Shown one piece after another: positions 7,700 through 15,899 of a stretch of 38,282 bases of DNA. The translations under genes and the position numbers were made by a program. The notes under the pieces were generated by a model. That model ran no database searches, had not been told where the DNA came from, and saw only the letters and a list, made by a program, of their open reading frames with translations. The stretch covers positions 1-38,282 of the forward strand of contig NZ_JACAOY010000005.1 of assembly GCF_013385985.1 (NCBI RefSeq), written 5' to 3'. Source of the DNA: Pseudomonas sp. B6002 (lineage in GTDB: Bacteria; Pseudomonadota; Gammaproteobacteria; Pseudomonadales; Pseudomonadaceae). Every line of letters starts with the position of its first letter. Position 1 is the first letter of the stretch.

Positions 7700-9019
7700 A
7701 TGAAGCCTTCCGCTTCGCCACAGCCCCGCCGTGCTGCGGCCGCCGCTTTTATCGGCACCATGATCGAGTGGTACGACTTTTATATCTACGCCACCGCCGC
7801 CGCGCTGGTGTTCGGCCAACTGTTTTTCCCCTCCGACGACAAGCTGTTCAGCACCATGGCCGCCTTCGGCACCTTCGCCGTGGGCTTTTTTGCACGGCCC
7901 CTGGGCGGTATTGTGTTCGGCCACATCGGCGACCGTATCGGGCGCAAGAAATCCCTGGTGATCACCCTGGTGATGATGGGCGTGGTCACGGTGTGTATCG
8001 GCCTGCTGCCGACCTACGCGCAAATCGGCGTTGCAGCGCCGGTGATGCTGATTCTGCTGCGCGTGGTGCAAGGTATTGCCGTGGGCGGAGAGTGGGGCGG
8101 CGCGGTACTGATGGCCGGTGAGCACGCGCCGAAAGGCCGTCGGAATTTCTTTGCCTCCTTCGCCCAGTTGGGCAGTCCGGCCGGTTTGATCCTGTCGTTG
8201 CTGGCGTTCAGTGCGGTCACCCGTTTGCCGGAAGAAGACCTGCTGAGTTGGGGCTGGCGTGTGCCGTTCCTCGCCAGCGCCCTGTTGCTGATCGTAGGCC
8301 TGGCGATTCGCCTGGGGGTGAACGAATCCCCCGAGTTTCTCGAAGACAAAGCCCAGGCTGAAAAAGCGCGGGCGATCAAGAAAGACCAGGCCCCCGTGAT
8401 TGAAGTACTGCGCACGGCGTGGCGCCCGCTGTTGCTGTGCATTGGTGCCAACACCCTGGGCATCGCCGGCGTGTATTTCACCAACACCTTCATGATTGCC
8501 TACAGCACTCAGCAACTGGGCCTACCGCGCTCGCTGATTCTGGAGTGTTTGTTCTTCGTCGCGATCATCCAGTTCTGCATCCAGCCACTGGCCGCCTGGG
8601 TGGCCGAAAAGGTCGGCGCCACGCGCTTCCTCTGCGCGATGACCGTGCTGGCAATGGCTTCGCCTTATCCGATGTTCGTGCTGGTCAGCAGCGGGCAGGC
8701 CCCGTTGATCATCCTCGGCATCGCCCTGGCGGTGGTGTGCATGGCCTCGTTTTATGCCGTGATTGCCGGCTTTGTCAGCGGCCTGTTCGAAACCCGCGTG
8801 CGCTACACCGCGATCTCCCTGGCCTACCAGGTGTGCGGTGCGCTGGCGGGTGGCTTGACGCCATTGATCGGCACCTGGCTGGCCCACGAATACCAGGGCC
8901 AATGGTGGCCGATGGCAGTGTTCTACAGCCTGATCGCGGCGGTTTCGCTGGTGTGCGTACTGGCGTTGTCGCGCCGTCACGCCACCGCGCACCGTCATGA
9001 AATGGCACACAGTGTTTGA
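7700..9019 (+). CDS. MFS transporter, metabolite:H+ symporter (MHS) family
   Basis: A 439-residue, 12-helix inner-membrane importer. The MHS signatures are clear: AAFIGTMIEWYDFYIYATAA in helix 1, FFARPLGGIVFGHIGDRIGRKKSL in the helix 2-3 loop, and LRVVQGIAVGGEWGGAVL in helix 4. The shape is that of ShiA/KgtP/ProP relatives, which bring in organic acids or small amino-acid-like compounds with protons. AAAGGAG about nine bases before the ATG is a strong ribosome binding site. Only 13 bases separate it from the amidohydrolase, so the two form an operon and the transporter probably imports the hydrolase substrate. Regulation is likely by the divergent LysR. Confidence 0.93.
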   Translation: MKPSASPQPRRAAAAAFIGTMIEWYDFYIYATAAALVFGQLFFPSDDKLFSTMAAFGTFAVGFFARPLGGIVFGHIGDRIGRKKSLVITLVMMGVVTVCIGLLPTYAQIGVAAPVMLILLRVVQGIAVGGEWGGAVLMAGEHAPKGRRNFFASFAQLGSPAGLILSLLAFSAVTRLPEEDLLSWGWRVPFLASALLLIVGLAIRLGVNESPEFLEDKAQAEKARAIKKDQAPVIEVLRTAWRPLLLCIGANTLGIAGVYFTNTFMIAYSTQQLGLPRSLILECLFFVAIIQFCIQPLAAWVAEKVGATRFLCAMTVLAMASPYPMFVLVSSGQAPLIILGIALAVVCMASFYAVIAGFVSGLFETRVRYTAISLAYQVCGALAGGLTPLIGTWLAHEYQGQWWPMAVFYSLIAAVSLVCVLALSRRHATAHRHEMAHSV

Positions 9020-9032
9020 GGGAGAGTTGCGA

Positions 9033-10262
9033 ATGTTGAAGATTAATGGCGAGCGCCTGTGGGCCAGCCTGATGGCCATGGCCGAGATCGGCGCCACCGC
9101 CCGTGGCGGCAGTTGCCGCCTGGCCCTGAGTGCCGAAGACCAGGCCGGCCGTGAACTGTTCAGCCACTGGTGTAAAGCTGCAGGGTTGACGCTGAGCGTG
9201 GATGCCATCGGCAACCTGTTCGCCCGGCGTGCCGGCACCGATAAGGACGCCGCGCCGATCATGATGGGCAGCCACCTCGACACGCAACCGGAAGGCGGGC
9301 GCTTCGATGGCGTCTACGGTGTGCTGGCTGGCCTGGAAGTGATCCGCAGCCTCGACGACCACGGCATCCAGACCCGCAAACCCCTGGAAATCGCCGTGTG
9401 GACCAACGAAGAGGGCGCGCGCTTTACCCCGGCCATGCTCGGCTCGGCGGTGTTCACCGGCACCTTGGCGCTGGACAAGGCCCTGGCCACGGCGGATGTC
9501 GACGGCATCAGCGTGGCAGAGGCATTGCGCAGCACCGGCTACAACGGTGAGCGCCCGTTGGGTGGCGCGGTGGATGCGTACTTCGAGGCCCATATCGAGC
9601 AAGGCCCGATCCTGGAAGACAACGCCAAGAGCATCGGCGTGGTCACCGGCGGCCAGGCGATTCGCTGGCTCGACGTGCGGGTCGAAGGCATGGCGGCCCA
9701 TGCCGGTACCACGCCGATGCCGCTGCGCAAGGACGCGCTGTACGGCGCCGCGAAAATGATTCAGGCCCTGGAAAACCTGGCGGCGGATTTTGCCCCCGAA
9801 GGCCTGACCACGGTGGGCGAGTTGAGCATTGCCAAGTCATCGCGCAACACGATTCCCGGGCTGCTGAATTTTACCGTCGACCTGCGTCATCACCGTGACG
9901 CCGACATCGACGCCATGGAGCAGCAGGTGCGTGCGCGCCTGCAGGCCATCGCTGAGAAACGTGGCCTGAGCGTCACCATCAGCCCTCACTGGATCAGCCC
10001 GGCCACGCCGTTCGACGCAGACTGCGTTGCCTGTGTGCAGTCCTCGGTAGACGCCTTGGGCTACAGCCAGCAGCGCATTGTCAGCGGTGCCGGCCACGAT
10101 GCCATTCACCTGGCCCGTTACTGCCCGACCGCGATGGTCTTTATCCCGTGTGTCGGCGGCCTGAGCCATAACGAAGCCGAAGACGTACTGCCTGAGGACG
10201 TGCGCCAGGGCACCGACGTGTTGCTCAACGCCGTGCTCAAACGCGCGGTCCGAGCTGACTAA
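9033..10262 (+). CDS. Zn-dependent M20-family amidohydrolase (N-carbamoyl amino acid hydrolase/allantoate amidohydrolase type)
   Basis: A 409-residue binuclear-metal hydrolase that cleaves N-carbamoyl or ureido groups from amino or keto-acid derivatives in the cytoplasm. Metal ligands are visible in order: H81 in GSHLDTQPEGG, D92 in RFDGVYGV, the Glu pair 126-127 in WTNEEGARF, H187 in HIEQGPILE, and a late His in LSHNEAED. VVTGGQAIRW and HAGTTPMPLRKDA mark the dimerisation/lid domain. The family includes AllC, beta-ureidopropionase and L-carbamoylase, and sequence alone does not separate them. The ATG at 9033 has GGGAGAG seven bases before it. No dihydropyrimidinase or hydantoinase gene is nearby, so the substrate probably arrives already opened via the MHS symporter. 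Confidence 0.92.
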   Translation: MLKINGERLWASLMAMAEIGATARGGSCRLALSAEDQAGRELFSHWCKAAGLTLSVDAIGNLFARRAGTDKDAAPIMMGSHLDTQPEGGRFDGVYGVLAGLEVIRSLDDHGIQTRKPLEIAVWTNEEGARFTPAMLGSAVFTGTLALDKALATADVDGISVAEALRSTGYNGERPLGGAVDAYFEAHIEQGPILEDNAKSIGVVTGGQAIRWLDVRVEGMAAHAGTTPMPLRKDALYGAAKMIQALENLAADFAPEGLTTVGELSIAKSSRNTIPGLLNFTVDLRHHRDADIDAMEQQVRARLQAIAEKRGLSVTISPHWISPATPFDADCVACVQSSVDALGYSQQRIVSGAGHDAIHLARYCPTAMVFIPCVGGLSHNEAEDVLPEDVRQGTDVLLNAVLKRAVRAD

Positions 10263-10279
10263 GACTGAAACACATCACC

Positions 10280-10368
10280 TGTAGGAGCCGGTTTGCCGGC
10301 GATGACGATCTTTCAGATATGGAGAGGTTGTCTGGCCTACCGCTATCGCCGGCAAGCCGGCTCCTACA
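10280..10368. repeat. REPIN (inverted pair of REP elements, GTAGGAGC family)
   Basis: A left REP starting TGTAGGAGCCGGTTTGCC is paired with an inverted right REP ending GCCGGCTCCTACA, around a central spacer. The whole folds into one long hairpin. It lies between the amidohydrolase and the deacetylase genes, so it separates or modulates the two transcripts. Such elements are mobilised by RAYT transposases encoded elsewhere. Confidence 0.93.
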
Positions 10369-10414
10369 GGAGCTGTGTGCCTGCCGGTGATTTGGGTTTA
10401 TCGAGGAAGATTCC

Positions 10415-11440
10415 ATGCGTACCTTTTTCCACCCCGAACAACTCCTGCACCACCCGCGCAGCTACTACTCCCGTGGCCAGATGCGCACGCCCCAGGAAGT
10501 CCCCGAGCGCGCGCGCAACCTGCTGCTGGCCGCGCAGAGCCTGGGGTTCGACATCCAGCAACCCCAGGATCATGGCCTGGATCCACTGCTCGCCGTGCAC
10601 GGCGCGGCTTACCTGGCCTTCCTGCAAGAAGCCCATCAACGCTGGAAGGAAATCCCCGAAGACTGGGGCGATGAAGTCATGTCCAACATCTTCGTGCGCG
10701 AGCCCAACGCCCTGCGGGGCATCCTCGCCCAGGCTGCGCGTTACCTGGCGGACGGCAGTTGCCCAATCGGCGAACTTACGTGGCGCTCGGCCTATTGGTC
10801 GGCCCAGAGCGCCGTCACAGCAGCCAAGGCCATCCTCGACGGTGCACCGGCTGCCTACGCCCTGTGCCGGCCTCCGGGCCATCACGCGCGGTTCGATGCG
10901 GCGGGTGGTTTCTGCTACCTCAACAACGCAGCCGTCGCCGCCCAGGTCTTGCGTGAAGGGTTCCAGCGCGTCGCCGTGCTCGACACCGACATGCACCACG
11001 GCCAAGGCATCCAGGAAATCTTCTACGACCGCGACGACGTGCTGTACGTCTCGATCCACGGTGACCCCACCAACTTCTACCCCGGTGTCGCCGGCTTCGC
11101 CGATGAGCGTGGAAACGCAGCGGGCGAGGGCTTCAACCTCAACCTGCCCATGCCCCATGGCGCCAGTGAGGCGCTGTTCTTCGAAAAACTCGAACAGGCC
11201 CTGGCGGCGATCAAAGACTTCTCGGCGGACGTGCTGGTGTTGTCCCTGGGCTTTGACATTTACGAGCTGGACCCGCAAAGCAAAGTCGCGGTCACGCGCG
11301 AAGGGTTTGCGCGGCTGGGGGAATGCATCCGTGGCCTGGGATTGCCCTGTGTGATCGTGCAGGAGGGCGGGTATCACCTGGAGACGCTCGACAGTAACGC
11401 CCAGGCGTTTTTCAGCGGCCCACAGGCCTGGGCAAAATAA
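10415..11440 (+). CDS. Histone-deacetylase-fold amidohydrolase (acetylpolyamine amidohydrolase-like)
   Basis: A 341-residue arginase/deacetylase-fold zinc enzyme that removes acetyl groups from small amines. The full active site is present: RPPGHHA with H156 and H157, DTDMHHGQG with D192 and H194, D281 in SLGFDIYELDP, and the catalytic Tyr in QEGGY320. Length and the N-terminal pattern (LHHPRSY, then PERARNLLLA) match bacterial acetylpolyamine amidohydrolases such as AphA/AphB of P. aeruginosa, which deacetylate acetylputrescine or acetylcadaverine. GAGGAAG stands before the ATG. It follows a REPIN and may be read separately from the symporter/amidohydrolase pair, although together they could form an N-acyl/N-carbamoyl amine salvage set. 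Confidence 0.9.
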   Translation: MRTFFHPEQLLHHPRSYYSRGQMRTPQEVPERARNLLLAAQSLGFDIQQPQDHGLDPLLAVHGAAYLAFLQEAHQRWKEIPEDWGDEVMSNIFVREPNALRGILAQAARYLADGSCPIGELTWRSAYWSAQSAVTAAKAILDGAPAAYALCRPPGHHARFDAAGGFCYLNNAAVAAQVLREGFQRVAVLDTDMHHGQGIQEIFYDRDDVLYVSIHGDPTNFYPGVAGFADERGNAAGEGFNLNLPMPHGASEALFFEKLEQALAAIKDFSADVLVLSLGFDIYELDPQSKVAVTREGFARLGECIRGLGLPCVIVQEGGYHLETLDSNAQAFFSGPQAWAK

Positions 11441-11478
11441 CGTCGCTATAAAGACCGTAAATGCATGATATCTTTGTG

Positions 11479-11497
11479 CCATTACGTATCGTAATGG
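11479..11497. promoter_or_regulatory. Perfect palindrome just upstream of the small secreted peptide gene
   Basis: CCATTACG and CGTAATGG form 8-bp perfect arms around TAT. The element ends five bases before the GGAGG of the peptide gene. It could be a repressor operator or a 5'-leader hairpin affecting ribosome access. A TATAAAG at 11447-11453 is a candidate -10 for the transcript. The symmetry is seen; the role is inferred. Confidence 0.5.
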
Positions 11498-11511
11498 TCA
11501 CGGAGGATGTC

Positions 11512-11643
11512 ATGAAAAAGCTGTCTTTGCTGGGTTTGCTGGTGGTAATGGCTGTGAGCCCGATGCTCGCCATGGGGTGTCCGAAAGGCACGCATCCGGT
11601 CGGCGGCACGGGGTCGCATCATAAAGGTGGGACTTGCCAGTAG
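11512..11643 (+). CDS. Small secreted Cys/His/Gly-rich peptide
   Basis: A 43-residue protein. Residues 1-20 are a compact signal peptide (MKKLSLLGLLVV core, ending PMLA). This leaves a mature peptide of about 23 residues with two cysteines bounding CPKGTHPVGG and, further on, HHKGGTC. The three histidines and two cysteines could bind metal or form a single disulfide loop. GGAGG at 11502-11506 gives an excellent ribosome binding site for the ATG at 11512; an earlier in-frame ATG at 11461 has none. The CPKG..C pattern also occurs in the secreted TPR protein at 2747. I do not recognise a function. It is flanked by a palindrome upstream and a hairpin downstream, so it looks like an independent transcription unit. 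Confidence 0.75.
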   Translation: MKKLSLLGLLVVMAVSPMLAMGCPKGTHPVGGTGSHHKGGTCQ

Positions 11644-11655
11644 CAGGCACAGTCG

Positions 11656-11690
11656 CAGTGCCCGCGTCAGTAAGGTGACCACGGGCACTG
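11656..11690 (+). terminator. Hairpin after the small peptide gene, possible terminator
   Basis: CAGTGCCCG (11656-11664) and CGGGCACTG (11682-11690) are perfect 9-bp complements with a 17-nt loop, starting 13 bases after the stop. There is no clear T-run, so it may be a weak terminator or an mRNA-end protector. It also lies beyond the end of the convergent propeller gene. Confidence 0.5.
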
Positions 11691-11728
11691 TCACTCGACA
11701 GGCACATGGCCTTACCCGCATTCGCCGT

Positions 11729-12616
11729 CTAGGGTGAAACAGTCCGCCCCTGCGGCACCAACTCCAGCACCCGATTCCTGCCGCCTTCGGCCAGCAGGTA
11801 GGTGCCACGCCCCGTCGGCACAATCGATTGCGGCGCTTTTAAAAACGACAGAATGGTCTGCTGTTTGCCCTGTGGGTCTACCAGCAGCAAGCGTGCCCGG
11901 TGCGTCGAGTCTTCGTTGACCCACAGCCCGCGTTCGTCGCACATCAGAAACGTCGGTTTGTTCAGGCCCGCCAGCACCACCGGGTCGCTGCCATCGGCGC
12001 TCAACTCGCGTACCACGCCTTTTTTCTTTTCGGTGTAGAGCATGCGCCCGTCGGTGCAGCGCACGATGGACTCGCCTTCTTGCACCTGGTCGCGCAGCAC
12101 GCTCAACGACTGATCGCTCCAGCGATAGCGCAGCAGGCGACCGCTGGGCTTGCGGTCTTCGATGGCGTACAGGTCGTCGCCTTCATCCCACAGCCCTTGC
12201 ACGTTTTCACCCTTGAAGAGCTCGGTGACCACGCCGTCCTTGAAAAAACTGACGGGCAAACCGCCGGATTCCTGGCTGAACACCCAACCGCCACGGGTCG
12301 CAAAGATGCCATCGGGTTTGGAAAGGTTGGCCACCACCACTTCCCGTGCGCCGTCCGGGTGGATGCGCACGATGCTGCCCTGGCCCTTGGCGAGTTCCTG
12401 GCTGACCATCAGCGAGCCGTCCGGCAACGGCATCAGCGAGGCCGCTTTCTCCACGTCGCGGTGGACCACCTGGACACTCCAGCCGGCCGCCGCGCTCACG
12501 GGGTAGAAGCTTTGCCAGGCGAAAAAACCGAGGGCTGCCACACTAGGAATGCCCACGAGGGCGGCGCCCAGTCGCAACAGACGCATATTTTTTTTGTTAT
12601 GGGAGGCGCTGGTCAT
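11729..12616 (-). CDS. Membrane-anchored or exported SMP-30/gluconolactonase-like beta-propeller protein
   Basis: A 295-residue protein. A basic N-terminus is followed by one hydrophobic segment (about residues 13-34, LRLGAALVGIPSVAALGFFAW) that serves as membrane anchor or uncleaved signal. The rest shows propeller-blade spacing: MPLPDGSLMVSQE, LSKPDGIF, LYAIEDRKPSGRLLRYRW, CTDGRMLY, LNKPTFLMCDERGLWV and GRNRVLEL. This resembles the strictosidine-synthase/SMP-30 superfamily. The metal-binding Glu and Asn of true lactonases are not clearly placed, so an enzymatic role is uncertain; it may bind a ligand in the periplasm. The ATG at 12616 has only a weak AGAG nearby. It converges with the small peptide gene and diverges from the LysR gene at 12745. 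Confidence 0.82.
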   Translation of the reverse strand: MTSASHNKKNMRLLRLGAALVGIPSVAALGFFAWQSFYPVSAAAGWSVQVVHRDVEKAASLMPLPDGSLMVSQELAKGQGSIVRIHPDGAREVVVANLSKPDGIFATRGGWVFSQESGGLPVSFFKDGVVTELFKGENVQGLWDEGDDLYAIEDRKPSGRLLRYRWSDQSLSVLRDQVQEGESIVRCTDGRMLYTEKKKGVVRELSADGSDPVVLAGLNKPTFLMCDERGLWVNEDSTHRARLLLVDPQGKQQTILSFLKAPQSIVPTGRGTYLLAEGGRNRVLELVPQGRTVSP

Positions 12617-12744
12617 TGATCACTCTGTCGAAAGAATTCGGCACGAGACTACGCAGGTGACCCGATTTTTTAAATGCGCGTGGGCCTGACGCTGACGCAT
12701 TCGTACGATAATGTCCCCCAAATCGACCTCACTGGCCCTTCCTC

Positions 12745-13647
12745 GTGATCATCAACTTCGACCTCAACGACCTCCAAGCCTTCCGCGCCGTGGTAGACAA
12801 GGGCAGTTTCCGTGGCGCCGCCGAGGCCATCCGCATCTCGCAGCCTGCGCTGAGCCGGCGTATCGAGAAGCTGGAGTCGGCCCTCGACGTGAAGTTGTTC
12901 GAGCGCACCACACGCCGAGTCAGCCTGACCATGGTCGGCCGTGCCTTCCTGCCCCAGGTGGAGCGCATGCTCGATGACCTCGACGTGGCCTTGATGGGTA
13001 TCAGCAACGTCGCGTCCACGCGCATGGGCAACGTCACCATCGCGTGTGTGCCGTCGACCGCCTACTACTTCATGCCTCACGTGATCTCCGAATTTCACAA
13101 GCTCTATCCGAAGATTCGCCTGCGGGTGCTGGATGCCAGTGCTGGCGAAGTGTGCAATGCGGTAGAGAGCGGCGAGGCGGATTTCGGCGTGAGTTTCAGC
13201 GGCAGCCTGGCCGATGAAGTGGAGTTCGAATTGCTGCTGCAGGAACGCTACGTGCTGGCCTGTCGCCGCGATCACCCGCTGGCCGAACGCGACAGCGTGA
13301 CCTGGGCCGAAGCCTATGAGCACGACTACATCACCGTCGACAAAACCTCCGGCAACCGCTTCCTGCTGGATCAGGCCTTGCGCGGCGTGCGGGTGAAAAA
13401 GCCGAGTATCTGCGAGACGCACCACGTGACCACGATGATCGGGCTGGTGGAGGCGGGGTTGGGCGTGGCGATGGTGCCGTCGATTGCGATGCCGGCCGGC
13501 ACCCACCCGATTCTGGTCAGCGTACCGCTGGTAGAACCCCAGGTGATGCGCAATGTGGGCTTGATAAAACGCCGCGGGCGGACATTGCCGCCAGCGGCGC
13601 TGGAGTTGGAGCGATTGGTGCGCGAGATGCCGTTTCGGTCAGTGTGA
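12745..13647 (+). CDS. LysR family transcriptional regulator
   Basis: A 300-residue LysR regulator. The helix-turn-helix covers about 5-65 (FRGAAEAIRISQPALSRRIEKLESAL, FERTTRRVSLT), and the effector domain follows from about 92 (VTIACVPSTAYYFMP opens it). The start codon is GTG with no evident Shine-Dalgarno, but no other start fits. Its last nine bases overlap the end of the ModA-like gene on the other strand. It is therefore convergent with the tricarboxylate operon, which it may nevertheless control in trans, as TcuR does for tricarballylate genes. It could instead act on the divergent propeller gene. An AATGCG/CGCATT inverted repeat lies at 12673-12701 upstream. Confidence 0.9.
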   Translation: MIINFDLNDLQAFRAVVDKGSFRGAAEAIRISQPALSRRIEKLESALDVKLFERTTRRVSLTMVGRAFLPQVERMLDDLDVALMGISNVASTRMGNVTIACVPSTAYYFMPHVISEFHKLYPKIRLRVLDASAGEVCNAVESGEADFGVSFSGSLADEVEFELLLQERYVLACRRDHPLAERDSVTWAEAYEHDYITVDKTSGNRFLLDQALRGVRVKKPSICETHHVTTMIGLVEAGLGVAMVPSIAMPAGTHPILVSVPLVEPQVMRNVGLIKRRGRTLPPAALELERLVREMPFRSV

Positions 13648-14397
13648 CACCGAGTCCAGGCCGGTGGATTGCACCACCGGTTGCGCCTGGGGCGACGCCA
13701 GGAACTGCAGCAGCGCCTTGGCTTGGGCCGGGTGTTCAGCGTTGACCGGAATGCCCGCCGCAAAGCGCGTCACCGATTGCACGTCTTCCGGGATCTTGCC
13801 GACGTAGGTCACGCCTGGCACCGGCAACAATTCCGCCACCTGCTGCAAGCCCACCTCGTAGTCACCCTTGGCAACCTGTTCGGCCACCGGGAGGCGTTCG
13901 ATCATGGTGCCCTTGGCCGGCATGCCGAGCTTCTTGAACAGCTCCTTCTCGACATACACACCGCTGGCGCTGTCCGAGTACGCCACAGACTTGGCCTGGC
14001 TCAGCACGGCCTTGAGCTCGGCGTCGGTGCCGATCGCCGGCTTGGCCGCGCCGGCCTTCACCACCAAACCGATGCGCGAGTCTGCCAGTTCAACGCGGGA
14101 GGCCTTGTCGACCTTGCCCTGTTTGATCAGCTCATCCAGGGCGTAGCCGACCATGATCACCACGTCGGCGTGTTCGCCACGGGCCAGGCGGTTGGGAATC
14201 GCTTCCGGCGCCTTGCCCATTGATGGGCCGAGAATGGTGTCCAGGGTGTCGCCGCTTTGCTGAGCGTACTGCGGACCGAGCAATTTGTAGGCGGCGGTGA
14301 AACCACCCGAGGTCATCACCTTGAGCTGTTCGGCCTGGGCCGTCAGCGCGAACGCGCCGAGGGCCAGGGCTGTCAGGGTCTTGAGCAGCGGGCGCAT
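13639..14397 (-). CDS. ModA-like periplasmic protein, probable aconitate isomerase
   Basis: A 252-residue exported protein with a 22-residue signal peptide ([22 protein letters not shown]). The mature part has a type II periplasmic-binding fold of the molybdate-binding ModA/PF13531 type: LKVMTSGGFTAAY, NRLARGEHADVVIM, YSDSASGVY, GIPVNAEHPAQAKALLQFL. No ABC permease or ATPase is encoded nearby. Instead the gene begins at the last base of a tricarboxylate MFS gene (TAATG), so the two are translationally coupled. I recall that the aconitate isomerase described from Pseudomonas sp. WU-0701 is a periplasmic protein with a ModA-like sequence and similar length. With a citrate/tricarballylate-type symporter beside it, conversion of trans- to cis-aconitate in the periplasm is the best reading. 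An ordinary orphan binding protein is the alternative. Confidence 0.75.
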   Translation of the reverse strand: MRPLLKTLTALALGAFALTAQAEQLKVMTSGGFTAAYKLLGPQYAQQSGDTLDTILGPSMGKAPEAIPNRLARGEHADVVIMVGYALDELIKQGKVDKASRVELADSRIGLVVKAGAAKPAIGTDAELKAVLSQAKSVAYSDSASGVYVEKELFKKLGMPAKGTMIERLPVAEQVAKGDYEVGLQQVAELLPVPGVTYVGKIPEDVQSVTRFAAGIPVNAEHPAQAKALLQFLASPQAQPVVQSTGLDSVSH

Positions 14398-15701
14398 TAC
14401 ACCGCCTCCTGCATCACCTGCCCACGGGTGTTGGCGCGGCGGTACAGCGCGAGGGTCGAGCACAGCGCGCACAGGGCGGCAAACATCATCCAGTAGGCAG
14501 GGGAGGCCTTGTCTTCGGTGATGTGGATGAACCAGGTGGAGATCGCCGGGGTAAAACCACCGAAGATCGCGGTCGCCAGGCTGTAGGCCAGGGAGAAGCC
14601 CGCCACGCGCACTTCAACCGGCATGATTTCGGTCAGGGCCGGGATCATGGCGCCGTTGTACATGCCGTACAGGAAGGAGAACCACAGCAGGGTTTCCAGC
14701 ATATGGGCGAAGCTCGGCGCGTTAACCACGAACGACAGCGCCGGGTAGGCGGTGATCACGGTCAGGGCGGTCATGGCGAGCAGCACCGGCTTGCGGCCAA
14801 AACGGTCGCTCAGGGTGCCGCCGATGGGCAGCCAGACAAAGTTCGACACCGCCACCAGCAAGGTCACCAGCAGCGCGTCGGAGGTGCTCAGTTGCAGCAC
14901 GGTCTTGCCGAAGGTCGGCGCGTACACGGTGATCAGGTAGAACGCGGTGGTGGTCATGGCCACCATCAGCATGCCGCCGATGACCACGGTCCAGTTCTTC
15001 GCCAGGGTGGCCAGCACTTCGCGCATGGTCGGGCGGTGCTTGCGGTTGGCGAACTCTTCAGTCTCTTGCAGGTTGCGACGCAGGATGAAGATGAACGGAA
15101 TGATCACGCAGCCGATGGCGAACGGAATGCGCCAGCCCCAATCGGCAACGACGGCCGGCTCCATCCACACGTTCAGGCCATAACCCAGTGCAGCGGCGAC
15201 CACGATGGAGATCTGTTGGCTTCCCGATTGCCAGCTGGTGTAGAAACCCTTGCGGCCCGGGGTGGCCATTTCCGCCAGGTACACCGACACGCCGCCCAAT
15301 TCCGCGCCGGCCGAGAAGCCCTGCAGCAGACGGCCCAGCAGCACCAGCGCCGGGGCCCACAAGCCAATGCTGTGATAGCCAGGAACCAGCACGATCAGCA
15401 GCGTGCCGCTGGCCATGATGGACAAGGTAACGATCAGGCCTTTGCGGCGGCCGACGTCATCGATATAGGCGCCCAAAATGATCGCGCCCAGAGGCCGCAT
15501 CAGGAAGCCTGCACCGAACACGGCGAAGGTCATCATTAATGACGCAAACTCATTGGCAGCGGGGAAGAACGCAGCGGCGATATAGGTGGCGTAGAAACCG
15601 AACAGAAAGAAGTCGAACTGTTCGAGGAAGTTGCCGGAAGTAACGCGGAAAACCGCACCAACTTTCGAGCGGGCAGCGTCGGGCCGGGAAGGGCTAGTCA
15701 T
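14397..15701 (-). CDS. Tricarboxylate:H+ symporter, MHS-type MFS (CitA/TcuC-like)
   Basis: A 434-residue, 12-helix importer. From [20 protein letters not shown] through [20 protein letters not shown] and [20 protein letters not shown] it follows the citrate carrier CitA and tricarballylate carrier TcuC almost residue for residue, as far as I remember those sequences. Conserved [26 protein letters not shown] and late [10 protein letters not shown] strengthen this. The substrate should be citrate, cis-aconitate, trans-aconitate or tricarballylate. It heads the operon and the ModA-like gene follows with one shared base. GGAG about eleven bases before the ATG is the ribosome binding site. No tcuA/tcuB oxidation genes accompany it, which argues against tricarballylate and for aconitate or citrate. 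Confidence 0.9.
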   Translation of the reverse strand: MTSPSRPDAARSKVGAVFRVTSGNFLEQFDFFLFGFYATYIAAAFFPAANEFASLMMTFAVFGAGFLMRPLGAIILGAYIDDVGRRKGLIVTLSIMASGTLLIVLVPGYHSIGLWAPALVLLGRLLQGFSAGAELGGVSVYLAEMATPGRKGFYTSWQSGSQQISIVVAAALGYGLNVWMEPAVVADWGWRIPFAIGCVIIPFIFILRRNLQETEEFANRKHRPTMREVLATLAKNWTVVIGGMLMVAMTTTAFYLITVYAPTFGKTVLQLSTSDALLVTLLVAVSNFVWLPIGGTLSDRFGRKPVLLAMTALTVITAYPALSFVVNAPSFAHMLETLLWFSFLYGMYNGAMIPALTEIMPVEVRVAGFSLAYSLATAIFGGFTPAISTWFIHITEDKASPAYWMMFAALCALCSTLALYRRANTRGQVMQEAV

Positions 15702-15899
15702 GGTTTTGTGTCTCCAGCGTTCTTTTTAAAGTGCTTGTTTCGCTTAAGACCGCGGATAGTGGCTGACACATTTAGAAATGATAAGTGAGTTATTTGGATG
15801 TATTGATGCGCACAGGCTATCAATCGCCAAAGCCGTCCAAAATGATGGCCCTGTTCTATGCTCAAAGGTGTGACCAAATCTTACGGATGGGAGGTGACA

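Noticed and set aside
12634-12647. GAATTCGGCACGAG, identical to a common cDNA-library EcoRI adaptor
   Set aside because: It lies in a short intergenic region between two intact, normally spaced genes, with no sign of a cloning junction. Chance is the simplest explanation, though a check against a related genome would settle it.
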